Origin: an uncultured Clostridia bacterium
GTDB lineage: Bacteria > Bacillota > Clostridia > Oscillospirales > Ruminococcaceae
Direction of reading: 5' to 3'
Length of the DNA stretch: 6,533 nt
Assembly (NCBI GenBank): GCA_945867255.1
Contig: CAMBHV010000080.1
Coordinates: 1 to 6,533 of the forward strand
Shown here: one piece after another, positions 5,391 to 6,533 of the stretch
How the letters are laid out: each line of letters begins with the position of its first letter
How positions within the stretch are numbered: the first letter of the stretch is position 1
Translations under genes and position numbers: made by a program
The notes under the pieces: generated by a model
The model's input: the letters and a program-made list of their open reading frames with translations, nothing else
Told to the model about the DNA's origin: nothing
The model's database searches: none

Positions 5391-6533
5391 ATGAAAACAA
5401 ACCGTATAAAGCCATATGACGCAGTGGTTATCGGCGCCGGGAACGGCGGCCTTGCTGCGGCCATCCGTGTGCTGCAGGGTGGATATTCCTGCCTGGTGCT
5501 GGAAAAGCATAATCTTCCGGGCGGGTTTGCCACCAGCTTCAAACGGGGAAGGTTTGAGTTTGAGGCCAGCCTGCACGAATTGAACGACTTTGGTTCGCCC
5601 GAACAGCCGGGCGATATCCGCACGCTGTTCCGCGAGCTGGGTGTGGAAGACAAAATCGATTGGCTTCGCATTCCGGACGCGTACCACCTGATCACAACAG
5701 ACAAACAGTATGACTGCGAAATGCCGTTCGGCGTGGAGGCCTTCATCGACAAGATGGAACAGTATGTACCCGGTTCCCGCAAATCGATGACGGAGTTTTT
5801 TGAACTCTGTAACGAGGTGCGCGACGCACAAAGCTATTCCAGCTCGGTGAATGGAAATACCGACTCTGCCTACATGAAGGAGCATTTTCCCAATTTCATC
5901 AAAGCGGGAAGTTATTCCGTAAACGAAGTACTTGAAGCGTTGAAAATGCCGCAGCGCGCCCGGGACATCCTGAATGCCTACTGGTGCTATCTGGGTGTAG
6001 ACTGCGACCGGCTAAGCTTCTTACACTATGGTTCGATGGTGATCCGCTATATTACGCGTGATGCGTGGATGCCAAAGATGCGTTCGCATGAAATCAGCCT
6101 GGCTTTAGACACACGCATCCGCGAACTTGGCGGCGACATCTGGTATCACTCGGCAGCGCAGAAGATTCTGACGGATGATTCCAAATCCATTACCGGCGTG
6201 CAACTTTCGGATGGCACTGTTATTCCCACACATCACGTGATCGCCAACTGCTCTCCGCACCTGGTGTTCGGAACCATGTTGGACGAAGGTGTTGTCACGG
6301 AAAAGATGGTACGTGCCACCAATGCCCGCACCTTTGCCGGGCGCGGGTTCACCCTGTTCCTGGGGCTTAACAAATCCGCACAGGAACTTGGCATCAAAAG
6401 CCATAACTATTTTATTTATGACACTGCAGATAGTGTAAAGCAGTACGATCTGATGCGAAAAGTTTCCACCAATCATGTTCAGGCCACCGTGTGCCTGAAC
6501 AACGCCTATCCCGGCTGCTCGCCCGCCGGCACC
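5391..6533 (+). CDS. FAD-dependent oxidoreductase, phytoene desaturase/carotenoid isomerase-like (partial, 3' end outside)
   Basis: The first 381 residues of a flavoenzyme; the frame is open with no stop to the window end. The N-terminus is a Rossmann FAD-binding fold: VVIGAGNGG with G15, G17 and G20, and E38 at the end of the second strand for the adenosine ribose. LPGGFATSFKRGRFEFEAS (42-60) is the second FAD-contact motif typical of the CrtI/CrtISO/RetSat group (COG1233). GVQLSDGT (269-276) followed by VIANCSPH (283-290) is the late Rossmann segment of the same group. The family desaturates, saturates or isomerises long hydrophobic chains such as carotenoids and retinol, but clostridial members mostly lack a known substrate and no carotenoid gene is visible here. 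Family members usually have roughly 500 residues, so about a quarter is missing, including the C-terminal FAD motif. GGGAGG (5379-5384) is six bases before the ATG. Amine oxidase-like activity is a less likely alternative. Confidence 0.85.
   Translation, partial: MKTNRIKPYDAVVIGAGNGGLAAAIRVLQGGYSCLVLEKHNLPGGFATSFKRGRFEFEASLHELNDFGSPEQPGDIRTLFRELGVEDKIDWLRIPDAYHLITTDKQYDCEMPFGVEAFIDKMEQYVPGSRKSMTEFFELCNEVRDAQSYSSSVNGNTDSAYMKEHFPNFIKAGSYSVNEVLEALKMPQRARDILNAYWCYLGVDCDRLSFLHYGSMVIRYITRDAWMPKMRSHEISLALDTRIRELGGDIWYHSAAQKILTDDSKSITGVQLSDGTVIPTHHVIANCSPHLVFGTMLDEGVVTEKMVRATNARTFAGRGFTLFLGLNKSAQELGIKSHNYFIYDTADSVKQYDLMRKVSTNHVQATVCLNNAYPGCSPAGT

Noticed and set aside
5327..5885. Two reverse-strand open frames of 151 and 171 codons opposite the FAD oxidoreductase
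   Set aside because: They are shadows of a clearly conserved flavoenzyme on the + strand; the GC-rich third positions there keep antisense frames open.
1..6533. CRISPR array, tRNA or rRNA gene, insertion sequence, phage or toxin-antitoxin genes
   Set aside because: No regularly spaced repeats, no tRNA-like cloverleaf, no transposase or integrase motifs and no small gene pairs were seen; the window is almost fully explained by seven ordinary genes.

Overview
The window looks like ordinary chromosome from a mid-GC Firmicute, most likely a Clostridia-class (gut-type) bacterium. The reasons are strong AGGAGG-like ribosome binding sites, use of TTG and GTG starts, a YdbS/YdbT-type membrane PH-domain pair, and a MarR/MATE pair of MepR-MepA type. 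This placement is inference from gene content and style; no marker gene is present. All supported genes are on the + strand, and I see no RNA gene, insertion sequence, phage gene or CRISPR array.

Layout. (1) 77-2552 is a probable three-gene operon: a small two-helix membrane protein with one PH domain (TTG start), a larger protein with three helix-pair plus PH-domain repeats (its ATG overlaps the preceding stop as ATGA), then a HAD-superfamily phosphatase of the phosphoglycolate-phosphatase type 32 bases further on. A 12-bp hairpin at 2583-2611 closes it. (2) 2651-4629 is a regulator-first efflux module. A candidate promoter abuts a perfect 14-bp palindrome (2680-2693), followed by a MarR-family repressor and an overlapping MATE multidrug transporter; a strong hairpin lies at 4600-4629. 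(3) 4718-6533 is a second regulator-first module. A candidate promoter and an inverted repeat (4752-4771) precede a TetR-family regulator. Fifteen bases downstream of it is an FAD-dependent oxidoreductase of the phytoene desaturase / carotenoid isomerase-like family (COG1233 type), which runs off the window end after 381 codons.

How they may work together. The two regulator modules are self-contained: each repressor probably binds the palindrome in its own leader and controls itself plus the downstream effector (drug/metabolite export in one, an unknown redox reaction on a probably hydrophobic substrate in the other). The membrane PH-domain pair is probably envelope-related, but its molecular role is unclear. 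No gap without a gene exceeds 300 bases.

Nothing here is clearly a new biological system. The least explained part is the TetR plus FAD-oxidoreductase module, whose substrate cannot be read from this window.
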